A DNA stretch of 17,377 nucleotides from CAYVQF01 sp964454015. Its GTDB lineage: Bacteria; Myxococcota_A; Bradymonadia; UBA4248. Position 1 is the first letter of the stretch; each line of letters begins with the position of its first letter. The notes beneath the pieces are model-generated. The model was not told where the DNA came from. It saw nothing but the letters and a program-made list of their open reading frames with translations, and ran no database searches. Position numbers and translations under genes: made by a program. Location: contig CAYVQF010000085.1 of the NCBI GenBank assembly GCA_964454015.1, positions 1 through 17,377 of the forward strand. Reading direction: 5' to 3'. Positions 5,693 through 13,519 of the stretch are shown here, one piece after another.

Positions 5693-7516
5693 TCATGCCA
5701 TAGCTTGCTGCCAAAGCTGGGCACTCAGCAGCGCCCACACGAGCTGATGCGAGGTCGCCCCCCAACCATGGCGCTGACAATAGGCACAGTAAGCAGCGTA
5801 CGCCTCCCGCGCTGCGGACACCTCGATCAACGAAAAGGCGGCCGCCGAATCCGATAACAAGTCATCCCCCACCGCCCGCGCACCATGCGCCAGCCCGTAG
5901 TTGCCCAACGCCGTAAAAGACTGCGTCTTCTTGCGCTCGACAATGGTTGCAGGCAACCACATGGCCGCCATTCGCCCCCACAAAAAGCGTCGCCCACGGT
6001 TGTTGAAGTGCAGATGAGCAGGAACACCTAATGACAACGCCTGCACCCCCACATCCAACAACGGGTCGCGCAACCTCACCCCGTGCTTGCGCGAGAGGAG
6101 ATAGAGGTAGCGCACGATGAGCTCCCACTGCCAGTCCCGAAAGCCCTGCAATCGCCACGCAGCAAAGGCCGCTGGCTCGCGTACTTCGGGCAAGGCGCTC
6201 CCCGTCAGCCAGTTCTCAGCGCGCAACCAGGGTAGCTCAGGTGGACCCGGCCGGCGCCACAAGCGCGCCACACGCCCGTAGCGCTCCGCACCCAAATGCT
6301 CACTTAGGCGATCACCCGCCAATTCGCTGATGAGTCTGCGCCGCGAGCCCGGCGGGTGAACGAACCCCTTGGACCACTCGCGCCAGGAAGACGCCTCTCC
6401 TAGTTGAGAACACCAGCGATCCTTGGGCCGCGTGCGGATGGCGTAGTTGCCCCCAAAACCCGTGAGCACGAGGTCACTCCCCCGAACATCCTTGACGCGC
6501 GTCAAAAGCGCCCCCCAGAGTTCCAAACCCCATGCACCGTAGGGACCCATCACCCCACTGTCACCATAAAGCTGGGGCTGAAACAGTGGCCACAGCCCAT
6601 CCATCTCCACCGTGTGTAGATCGATGGGAAGGGCCCGCGCCAAAGTAGGTAGTACCGTCGATTCGTCACAGCTTGGGAAACGCGGTGAAACCCATGAAAA
6701 AGCCGGGATACGGCCGGCACTACCAGAGCTCCCCGAGAGACCTCGGTAGCGGGCCAGCGCTGCACACACCACCGTGGAGTCCAGGCCCCCGCTCAAAGTG
6801 CACGCTGCCTCTGAGACCCCTGGAATCCGTGCCACGGCCTCCGCGATCTTGCTCCACAACACCGGCGCCAAGGTCTCCACGGGCTCAGAGATCGGTGCAA
6901 GATCTGGATTCCAGTGCCAGGCGTACTCCGGCGCAACTCCAAGGCGCCAAGACATTCGCTCGCCTGGTCGAAGGCGGTTCACGCCCTGAACGACGTCTTC
7001 CCGCCCCACATCGCCAGAAAATGACAGAAAACCTCGCATGCGCACAGGGTTGACCCGAAGCGGTGTGGGCACGTAGGCCAAGGGCAACACCGGATCGCTG
7101 CTCACCAAACGCACCCGCTCCGCAGCAGCGCCGGAACCTTGGACCACCAAAATCGGAATCATCCCCAGGGGATCGCGCCAGACAAAGGCCTCCTTGCGCA
7201 CGCTGTCCCACACCGCCCCGGCCACCACACCCTCTAAACGCTGTGGGAGGCTCTCGCCCCAGCGGCGCCAGGCCAGCGCCCAAAGCCTGCCGCTGTCATG
7301 AGGTGACACCCCAAGCAGCCCTGCCAAACGCGGGAGGTTGCTCGCCTCACCCACCCACACGCCGAGCGACCGCTCATCGCTCCACTCGCCCGATGGGTAG
7401 GGAATGGGAGAAGAAGTGTGAGCCAAGATCATCCCGTCGCGCCCTTGCCAACGCCAGTCCCTGGTCAGGAAATGACCACCCCCGTCCCCTACCTCCAGCA
7501 TTGCGATCTCACCCAT
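5693..7516 (-). CDS. Lasso cyclase (asparagine synthetase B-like, lasso C)
   Basis: A 607-residue AsnB homologue. The N-terminal half follows the glutaminase fold (VWRDPLGMIPILVV at 112-125; GVNRLRPGERM at 178-188) but starts MGEIAML and lacks the catalytic Cys2 of glutamine-using enzymes. The C-terminal synthetase domain has the ATP-pyrophosphatase motif LSGGLDST (241-248). In lasso pathways this enzyme adenylates the Asp/Glu side chain and joins it to the amine of core Gly1. Loss of Cys2 fits, because no ammonia is needed. ATG 7516 has AAGGTG about 5 nt upstream. It is the first gene of the unit cyclase-precursor-exporter and lies divergent to the large lipoprotein gene. The substrate is expected to be the peptide at 5358-5534. 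Confidence 0.92.
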   Translation of the reverse strand: MGEIAMLEVGDGGGHFLTRDWRWQGRDGMILAHTSSPIPYPSGEWSDERSLGVWVGEASNLPRLAGLLGVSPHDSGRLWALAWRRWGESLPQRLEGVVAGAVWDSVRKEAFVWRDPLGMIPILVVQGSGAAAERVRLVSSDPVLPLAYVPTPLRVNPVRMRGFLSFSGDVGREDVVQGVNRLRPGERMSWRLGVAPEYAWHWNPDLAPISEPVETLAPVLWSKIAEAVARIPGVSEAACTLSGGLDSTVVCAALARYRGLSGSSGSAGRIPAFSWVSPRFPSCDESTVLPTLARALPIDLHTVEMDGLWPLFQPQLYGDSGVMGPYGAWGLELWGALLTRVKDVRGSDLVLTGFGGNYAIRTRPKDRWCSQLGEASSWREWSKGFVHPPGSRRRLISELAGDRLSEHLGAERYGRVARLWRRPGPPELPWLRAENWLTGSALPEVREPAAFAAWRLQGFRDWQWELIVRYLYLLSRKHGVRLRDPLLDVGVQALSLGVPAHLHFNNRGRRFLWGRMAAMWLPATIVERKKTQSFTALGNYGLAHGARAVGDDLLSDSAAAFSLIEVSAAREAYAAYCAYCQRHGWGATSHQLVWALLSAQLWQQAMA

Positions 7517-7551
7517 GGGCCCACCTTGGATTGGCTCCCCGCCACCACACC

Positions 7552-7573
7552 CGCATCATTTCAAGATGATGCG
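7552..7573. promoter_or_regulatory. Perfect 8-bp-arm palindrome upstream of the cyclase gene
   Basis: CGCATCAT-N6-ATGATGCG lies 36 nt upstream of the cyclase start codon. It is AT-richer than its surroundings. The right arm overlaps a possible minus-strand -10 (CATCAT, 7566-7571) placed 17 nt from a weak -35 (TTGCGT, 7589-7594). It could be a dimeric repressor site or, if transcribed, a 5' leader hairpin. No T-tract follows, so a terminator is unlikely. Confidence 0.5.
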
Positions 7574-7594
7574 ACACTTCCCTGCCCCACGCAA
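7566..7594 (-). promoter_or_regulatory. Weak candidate promoter of the cyclase-precursor-exporter unit
   Basis: TTGCGT (3/6) and CATCAT (4/6) are spaced 17 nt on the minus strand, giving a leader of about 40 nt. The box matches are poor, and the main support is the overlap with the palindrome and the correct distance to ATG 7516. Confidence 0.3.
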
Positions 7595-7776
7595 GCGCCA
7601 GATACGGCCAGCAGTCAAAGCGATTCGTCGGAGAACGACTTGACATCAACTTGACCTTCCACGCCCTTTAAGCAAGATTCTAATGAAGCAGCATGACGTG
7701 AACGCCACTGCCTCCTGGCCGCTTTGGCTGCCAACCCGTTGACGATGGCCGAAGCGGCTTCCCTATAGGAAATCCC
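7574..7776. other. Divergent intergenic region between the cyclase and lipoprotein genes
   Basis: No gene is supported here. CTTGAC occurs twice, 11 nt apart start to start (within 7638-7656), and GTCAA/TTGAC arms flank a TCGT/ACGA inverted repeat around 7614-7645. On the plus strand TTGACG (7739-7744) and TATAGG (7764-7769) are 19 nt apart, too far for a good promoter and too close to the ATG. AGGA before ATG 7777 is a plausible ribosome-binding site. Confidence 0.3.
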
Positions 7777-10700
7777 ATGAGTCTCACCCACGCATCTCGC
7801 AACGCTACCCTCTTGTTGAGCCTCGCCTGCTGTACCGCCCTCTGGGCGCTCGTTGCATGCCACGAAGGTGACTCGCATACGCCCTCGGAGACCGCGCGAG
7901 AACGCACCCACTTCGCCCTCGAAAATACCGCGGCGCCATCGTCTTTGCCCACCAACGTCGGCAATGCGCCTCCGGCGCTCACCCTCGAAGCGAACCCATT
8001 GCTGGCGACGCAACGCACCTTCGATCTGCGCCAAGGGCTCGCCCGCGCCACCGTGCTCCCCTTGCAGGCTGATGTCACCATCGACAAGCAAGGTCACCTG
8101 CAGATCCACCCCACGCCTGCGGTTGACCTGCAAGGACGCGAGCGCCTCCGCTCCTGGACTTACCACCTCGCCTTTGACAGCATTGGCCGCCAACACAGTG
8201 CACGCGCCCCAGGCAACGCCCGCGCCGCCGGCCTCACCCAACAGCGCTGGATCACTCACTATGAAGGTGGCCTCGCCCTCATCTATGCCCACCTCCCTGA
8301 AGGTTTGGAGCAGCTCATCACCCTCGACACCCCCCCACCGGGCGACGGCCCCCTCGTCATCACCTTCAAATCCAGTCCGGAGACCGAACACAAGACCATC
8401 AGTCCCGAACACATCAGCGTCTGGGTGGGCGGTCGCGAGCGGCTGCAATGGCAAAAACTCATCGTTTACGATGCCGCGGGCACCATCCTCCCAGCCAAAA
8501 TGGAGGGCCAGGGTGACACCTTGCGCTACACCATCGATGACAGCCTAGCCCGCTACCCCATCACCGTCGATCCCCTCGCCACCAGCCCAAGCTGGAGCTC
8601 GAGCGGCGCCAACGCTGCGGGCTATCACGGCATCTCGCTCGTCAATGCCGGCGACGTCAACAACGACGGCTACCAAGACGTGCTCGTCGGCGAGCCCGGC
8701 TACACCAACGGGCAGACCAACGAAGGGCGCATCTTGGTCTTCCATGGCAGCGCCACGGGCCTGCAAGCCACGGCCGCTCGCGCCATCGAGTCCAACCAAG
8801 CCAACGCCTGGTTTGGTAACAAGGTCGTGGCCCTGGGTGATATCGACAACGATGGCTTCTCTGACATCGCCGTCGCCGCCCCCTATTTTACTTCCGTCGC
8901 CCCCTCAGATGGGCGGGTCACCGTATACCGCGGCAGCTCCTCGGGCATCCTCGCCACCCCAGCCTGGACCGGCGTCGGCGAAGGCGGCACTTTCGGCCAG
9001 AGCATGGCTGTGGGCGACTTCAACTGCGACGGCCGCCTGGACCTCGCAGTTGGCGCCTTCATGTTCAACGCCTTCAGAGGACGGGTCTATCTCTACAACG
9101 GCCTCGCCACCAGCCCCTACTTCAGCGCCACACCCCAGATCATTGAGAGGGCCATTGCTGGCGAGCGCTTTGGGGCAGCCCTCGCCGCAGGCAATTTCTC
9201 TGGATCCGCCGGAGCAACCGGTGGGCGGAGCTGCAGCGACTTGGCCGTCAGCGCCCCCCTCTCAGCGGGTACCCCCGGCAATAGCACTGGGCGGGTGCTG
9301 GTGTATGCGGGCACCGAGACCGGACTCGATCTGTCTAACCCTTGGAATCAGGAAGGCATCCGCGCCAGCGAACAATTCGGCACGGAACTACTCGTGGGCG
9401 ACATCAACGACGACGGCTACGACGACCTCCTCGTGGGTGCCCCCTTCCATTCATCCCTGGCTACCCGCACCCGCGAGGGCCGTATCGCCCTCTTCCTTGG
9501 CAGCTCTGCTGGCCTTGTCCTCCATACCTGGCAGCAACTGGGCGGCGCCGCTGAAGCCGCCATGGGCCGCGGCATGGCCCTGGGCGACTTCAACGGCGAC
9601 GGCTACCTCGACCTCCTCGCCGGTAAGCCCTTCTACTCGACCACCACCCCTGGCTTCGGTAGTCTGCACCTCTTCATGGGCCTGTCATCCGGCCTCACCC
9701 CTGACGCCATCTGGAACCTCACCGCGGCGGAGATCAACTCCGCTTTCGGCTACACCGTCGCCGCGGCCGACGTCAACGGCGATGGCCGCGCCGACGCCAT
9801 CGCCGGTGCCTACTTCGGCGATGGCATCACAATTGACTCGGGCACGGCCTACCAGTACCTGGCGGTCCCCTCCTGCTGGCAAATCGGCGCCTGCCTCATC
9901 AACAACCAGTGCCATCCAGAGGGCACCATCAACCCCGCCAACTCCTGCGAGGCCTGCAACCCCGATCTCGCCGTCGCCAACTGGTCCGTACGCCCCATCG
10001 GCTCCGCCTGCGATCGCCTCTTCTGCATGGTCGACGAGACCTGCGACGCCATGGGCTTCTGCGGCGGCGGCGTCCCCCGCGATTGCTCCAGCGCCATCAC
10101 CGACTGCACCACCAGCGCCGTGTGCTCCGAGTTCAACCGCCGCTGCGTCCCCACCAACCCCGTCGCCGATGGCAGCCCCTGCTCCGACAACAACGCCTGC
10201 ACCAGCGGCGACCAGTGCCTGGGCGGCAACTGCGTCGGCACCCCACAAGACTGCGACCACTTCGCAGACCAATGCAACATCGCCGCTTGTGACACCGTCA
10301 CCGGCGACTGCTTCGCCGACCCCGTCGCCAACAACACCCCCTGCGACGACAACGACGCCTGCACCCTGAACAACACCTGCCAAGAAGGCCTCTGCGCGGG
10401 CATCCCGCGCGTGTGCAACGACAGCAACCCCTGCACCACCGATAGCTGTGACCCCGTGACGGGATGCGTCTTCCCCCCTCTACCCGACAACACCCAGTGC
10501 GCCGCCCCTTCCTGCTCGCCCGATGGCAGCGCCGCCTACGCCGCCGCCACCTGCCAAGCTGCGCTCTGCACCCCACCCATGCCCCAACCCTGCGCTCCCT
10601 TCACCTGCAGCGGCGGCGTCTGCCTCACCGCATGCACCCAAGACAGCGAGTGCCAGACCGGCTGGTGCAACACCCTCGGCCAATGCACCGCCACCAACCG

Positions 10701-13422
10701 TCCACCCGTCGCCGACGCCGGCCCCGATCAGACCGTCGCCTTGAGCGCCCGCGTCGTCCTCGACGGCACCCGCAGCCAGGACCCCGACGGCCATCCCATC
10801 ACCGCCCAATGGATTCAGGTCGCCGGCCCCAGCGTCACCCTCGACGGCGCTCAGACCCTGGTCGCCACCTTCAATGCCCCCGACACCATCACCAACCTCG
10901 GCTTCGAGCTGCGCGTCAGCGACGGTGACATCGTCAGAAGCGACACCACCGCCGTCTTCGTGACCGACACCGCCAACAACCGGCCCCAAGCCAACGTCAT
11001 CGTGCCAGCCTTCGCTTCGCCGGGCAGCACCATCTCCCTCCAGGGCCACCAGTCCTCCGATCTCGACGGCGACCCCCTGACCTATAACTGGAGCCTCGTC
11101 TCAGGCATGCCAGCAGCCGTGGTCATCGGCCGCACGGAGATCGTCGCCGCCGCCTACATCCCACCGAGCGCCCCCCCGGGCACGGAGTACACCTTCCGCC
11201 TCATCGTCAACGACGGCAAAGCCAACAGCGATCCCCGCTTCGGCCTGGTCACGGTGCGCGCCCCTCTCCAGCCGCCGGTCATCGTCCGCCCCGCAGAGGG
11301 CGAGCGCCTCGGTGACATTCAGCCCACCTTCTTTGGCACCGCAGCGGGCGCCGCGGGTGGACAGGTCGAGGTCTATCGCTCACCCGATCTCACCTTGGTC
11401 TGCGTCGCCAACGTCACCCAAGCTGCCGCCTGGGAGTGCCGCTCCGACCTCAACCTCACCGAGGGTGAGCACCGCATCTACGCTGTGGCCATCGACCAGA
11501 GTGCCAACCGCTCTGAGCCGAGCCCCCTGCGCAATTTCGTGGTCGACACCAGCATCCCCCGTACCCCCACCCTCTTGGCCCCCGTGGCCCTCAGCGTCCT
11601 GCCCGCCGGCCCAGTCAACGCCATCGGCGAGAGTTCGGCCCTCGTCAACATCTCGGTCTACCTCCAGAGCGAGCCGGCCGACCTCCTGCTCTGCACCACC
11701 GCCACCGACGCGAGCGGCAACTTCAACTGTCCTCTTGGCCGCCTCGAAGACGGCATCTACACCCTCTACGCCATCGCCACGAACACCTTCGGCGTCACCT
11801 CGTCCCAGAGCATCCCCGTGACCTTCTTCATCGATGTCGACGGTGACACCGATAACGATGGCATGCCGGACTACTGGGAGCGCCTCCACGGCTTCGACCC
11901 TCTCGACGCCGCCGATGCTGCTGGCGACGCCGACAACGACACCCTCACCAACCTGGCCGAGTTCCGAGCCGGCACCAACCCGCGCGACGCCGACAGCGAC
12001 GACGACGGCGTCTGTGACAACCTCGAGCTCGCCTGGAACCAAGACAGCGACGGCGACGGCGCCGTCAACGCCATGGACGTGGACTCCGACAACGACGGCA
12101 TCTTCGACGCCGTCGAGATGGGGCTCACCGAGCCCTGCGGCTCCGCCACGGACAACCGCCGCCGCACCTTCCGCCCCGACGCCGACCCCAGCACCACCAC
12201 CAGCATGATCCTCGCCGACACCGACGGCGACGGCGTCCGCGACGGCGCCGAGGATCCCAACCACAACGGTCGCATCGACGCCGGCGAGTACGATCCCAAC
12301 GATGGCATCACCCCCAACAACGCCCCCGGTCTCGAAGACTCAGACAATGATGGCATCACGGACCGTGAAGAGGTCTACTTCCGCACCAACCCCATCGACG
12401 CCGACAGTGACGACGACGGCATCCGCGACGGCTTCGAGCCCAACTGGTCCGTCGACGGCGACGGCGATGGCCTCATCAACGCCCTCGACCCCGACAGCGA
12501 CAACGACGGCCTCGCCGACGGCACCGAGTTCGGCGTCGCCTCAGCGACCAATGCCACCGACTTGGCCCGCGGCCGCTACAAACCCGACGCCGACCCCGCC
12601 ACCACCACGGTGATCTTCCTCGCCGACAGCGACGGCGATGGCATCCGCGACGGCGCCGAGGACTTCAACTTGAACGGCCGTGTCGACGCCGGCGAGAGCG
12701 ACCCCAACGATCCCTACACCGATCCCAACCACCTCCGCTTCACCGATAGCGACGGCGATGGCCTCACCGACGCCGAAGAGGACCACCTCCAGAGCCTCTT
12801 CGGCCCCGGCACCCCCCAACTCCGCAGCGACGCCGACAGCGATGACGACGGCATCATGGACGGCCTGGAGGCCAACTGGTGGGACGACCACGACGGCGAC
12901 GGCCGCCCCAACATGCTCGATCACGACAGCGACAACGACTGCGTCTTCGACGGCACCGAACGCGGCCTCACCGCGCCCCACGCCGACACCGACCTCGGCC
13001 AGGGCAACTTCCTCGCCGACGCCGACCCCAGCACCACCACCTGGGCCGTCAACAACGACACCGACGGCGACACCTTCACCGAGGACGAAGAGGACCTCAA
13101 CTGCAACGGCCGCGTCGACCGTAGCCTCGGCGAGACTGACCCCAACGACCCCAACGATCCCCCCGTAGAATGCCGCCAACACGCCGACTGCCCCGGCGGC
13201 TTCTGCGTCGATCTCCAGTGCGTCTACACCGAAGATCCCCTCGAACCACCTGTGGAGACCGACCTCGAGAGCCTCGAAGAAGACCTCCCCACCCTGGCGC
13301 TGATGGGCGGCGGCTGCACCTGCCAAATCAGCGACAAACGCCACAGCTTCCCCGTCGGTGCCCTGCTCCTCACCTTGGGTCTAGGCCTCATGCTGCTGGC
13401 GCGACGACGACGCCCTTGTTGA
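7777..13422 (+). CDS. Giant surface lipoprotein: FG-GAP propeller, Cys-rich, Ig/PKD-like and TSP3 repeats, MYXO-CTERM-like tail
   Basis: An 1881-residue exported protein. The N-terminus has a lipoprotein signal with lipobox LVAC (Cys28). An N-terminal domain ending YPITVDPL precedes seven FG-GAP-like repeats (about 290-690; for example GDVNNDGYQD, GDFNGDGYLD, ADVNGDGRAD) that should form a seven-bladed, calcium-binding propeller. Then come a Cys-rich stretch (about 698-972, 'C.DN.ACT..D.C..G.C' repeats), two PKD/K319-like domains (about 975-1165), two Ig-like domains (about 1167-1350) and thrombospondin type 3 calcium repeats (about 1356-1790). Last are a short Cys motif, an acidic linker and a MYXO-CTERM-like tail (GGGCTC, hydrophobic helix, ARRRRPC; 1844-1881). 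AGGA precedes the ATG. An adhesive or recognition role at the cell surface is inferred; the ligand is unknown. Nothing ties it to the lasso genes except adjacency. Confidence 0.93.
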   Translation: MSLTHASRNATLLLSLACCTALWALVACHEGDSHTPSETARERTHFALENTAAPSSLPTNVGNAPPALTLEANPLLATQRTFDLRQGLARATVLPLQADVTIDKQGHLQIHPTPAVDLQGRERLRSWTYHLAFDSIGRQHSARAPGNARAAGLTQQRWITHYEGGLALIYAHLPEGLEQLITLDTPPPGDGPLVITFKSSPETEHKTISPEHISVWVGGRERLQWQKLIVYDAAGTILPAKMEGQGDTLRYTIDDSLARYPITVDPLATSPSWSSSGANAAGYHGISLVNAGDVNNDGYQDVLVGEPGYTNGQTNEGRILVFHGSATGLQATAARAIESNQANAWFGNKVVALGDIDNDGFSDIAVAAPYFTSVAPSDGRVTVYRGSSSGILATPAWTGVGEGGTFGQSMAVGDFNCDGRLDLAVGAFMFNAFRGRVYLYNGLATSPYFSATPQIIERAIAGERFGAALAAGNFSGSAGATGGRSCSDLAVSAPLSAGTPGNSTGRVLVYAGTETGLDLSNPWNQEGIRASEQFGTELLVGDINDDGYDDLLVGAPFHSSLATRTREGRIALFLGSSAGLVLHTWQQLGGAAEAAMGRGMALGDFNGDGYLDLLAGKPFYSTTTPGFGSLHLFMGLSSGLTPDAIWNLTAAEINSAFGYTVAAADVNGDGRADAIAGAYFGDGITIDSGTAYQYLAVPSCWQIGACLINNQCHPEGTINPANSCEACNPDLAVANWSVRPIGSACDRLFCMVDETCDAMGFCGGGVPRDCSSAITDCTTSAVCSEFNRRCVPTNPVADGSPCSDNNACTSGDQCLGGNCVGTPQDCDHFADQCNIAACDTVTGDCFADPVANNTPCDDNDACTLNNTCQEGLCAGIPRVCNDSNPCTTDSCDPVTGCVFPPLPDNTQCAAPSCSPDGSAAYAAATCQAALCTPPMPQPCAPFTCSGGVCLTACTQDSECQTGWCNTLGQCTATNRPPVADAGPDQTVALSARVVLDGTRSQDPDGHPITAQWIQVAGPSVTLDGAQTLVATFNAPDTITNLGFELRVSDGDIVRSDTTAVFVTDTANNRPQANVIVPAFASPGSTISLQGHQSSDLDGDPLTYNWSLVSGMPAAVVIGRTEIVAAAYIPPSAPPGTEYTFRLIVNDGKANSDPRFGLVTVRAPLQPPVIVRPAEGERLGDIQPTFFGTAAGAAGGQVEVYRSPDLTLVCVANVTQAAAWECRSDLNLTEGEHRIYAVAIDQSANRSEPSPLRNFVVDTSIPRTPTLLAPVALSVLPAGPVNAIGESSALVNISVYLQSEPADLLLCTTATDASGNFNCPLGRLEDGIYTLYAIATNTFGVTSSQSIPVTFFIDVDGDTDNDGMPDYWERLHGFDPLDAADAAGDADNDTLTNLAEFRAGTNPRDADSDDDGVCDNLELAWNQDSDGDGAVNAMDVDSDNDGIFDAVEMGLTEPCGSATDNRRRTFRPDADPSTTTSMILADTDGDGVRDGAEDPNHNGRIDAGEYDPNDGITPNNAPGLEDSDNDGITDREEVYFRTNPIDADSDDDGIRDGFEPNWSVDGDGDGLINALDPDSDNDGLADGTEFGVASATNATDLARGRYKPDADPATTTVIFLADSDGDGIRDGAEDFNLNGRVDAGESDPNDPYTDPNHLRFTDSDGDGLTDAEEDHLQSLFGPGTPQLRSDADSDDDGIMDGLEANWWDDHDGDGRPNMLDHDSDNDCVFDGTERGLTAPHADTDLGQGNFLADADPSTTTWAVNNDTDGDTFTEDEEDLNCNGRVDRSLGETDPNDPNDPPVECRQHADCPGGFCVDLQCVYTEDPLEPPVETDLESLEEDLPTLALMGGGCTCQISDKRHSFPVGALLLTLGLGLMLLARRRRPC
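11986..13150 (+). repeat. Three-copy tandem supermodule within the TSP3 region
   Basis: Copies start at 11986, 12397 and 12829, with periods of 411 and 432 nt. Each begins DADSDDDG, continues through D-x-DSDND, a DADP(S/A)TTT motif and, in all but copy 3, (D/S)DGDGxRDGAED, and ends (E)xDPND. The unit is a block of several Asp-rich calcium-binding motifs, repeated as a whole. Long runs of GAC/GGC codons make the DNA low in complexity. Confidence 0.8.
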
Positions 13423-13438
13423 GCCCGCTCAGGCTTCT

Positions 13439-13458
13439 CTGGGGATCCACGTCCCCAG
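13439..13458. terminator. Possible hairpin between convergent lipoprotein and kinase genes
   Basis: CTGGGGA-N6-TCCCCAG forms a perfect 7-bp GC-rich stem in the 97-nt gap between two converging genes. No T-tract follows on either strand, so it may only assist termination. Nothing else is recognisable in the gap. Confidence 0.35.
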
Positions 13459-13519
13459 GGCGCACCCTTCTCACGCCGCGCCGTCCCCTCGGTAATACGA
13501 CGCCTCTCGCGCGGCCTGC

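Noticed and set aside
7683..7742. 19-residue plus-strand ORF upstream of the lipoprotein gene
   Set aside because: No ribosome-binding site and no recognisable motif; a short chance ORF.
7739..7769. Promoter TTGACG/TATAGG for the lipoprotein gene
   Set aside because: Spacing of 19 nt and a start almost at the ATG conflict with the visible ribosome-binding site; kept only as a note.
11986..13150. Possible CRISPR-like or non-coding repeat array
   Set aside because: The repeats keep the reading frame and encode calcium-binding motifs; there is no short repeat-spacer pattern.
12541..13344. Long minus-strand ORF of Val/Gly/Ala-rich sequence
   Set aside because: Mirror of the Asp-codon repeats of the TSP3 region; no independent coding evidence.
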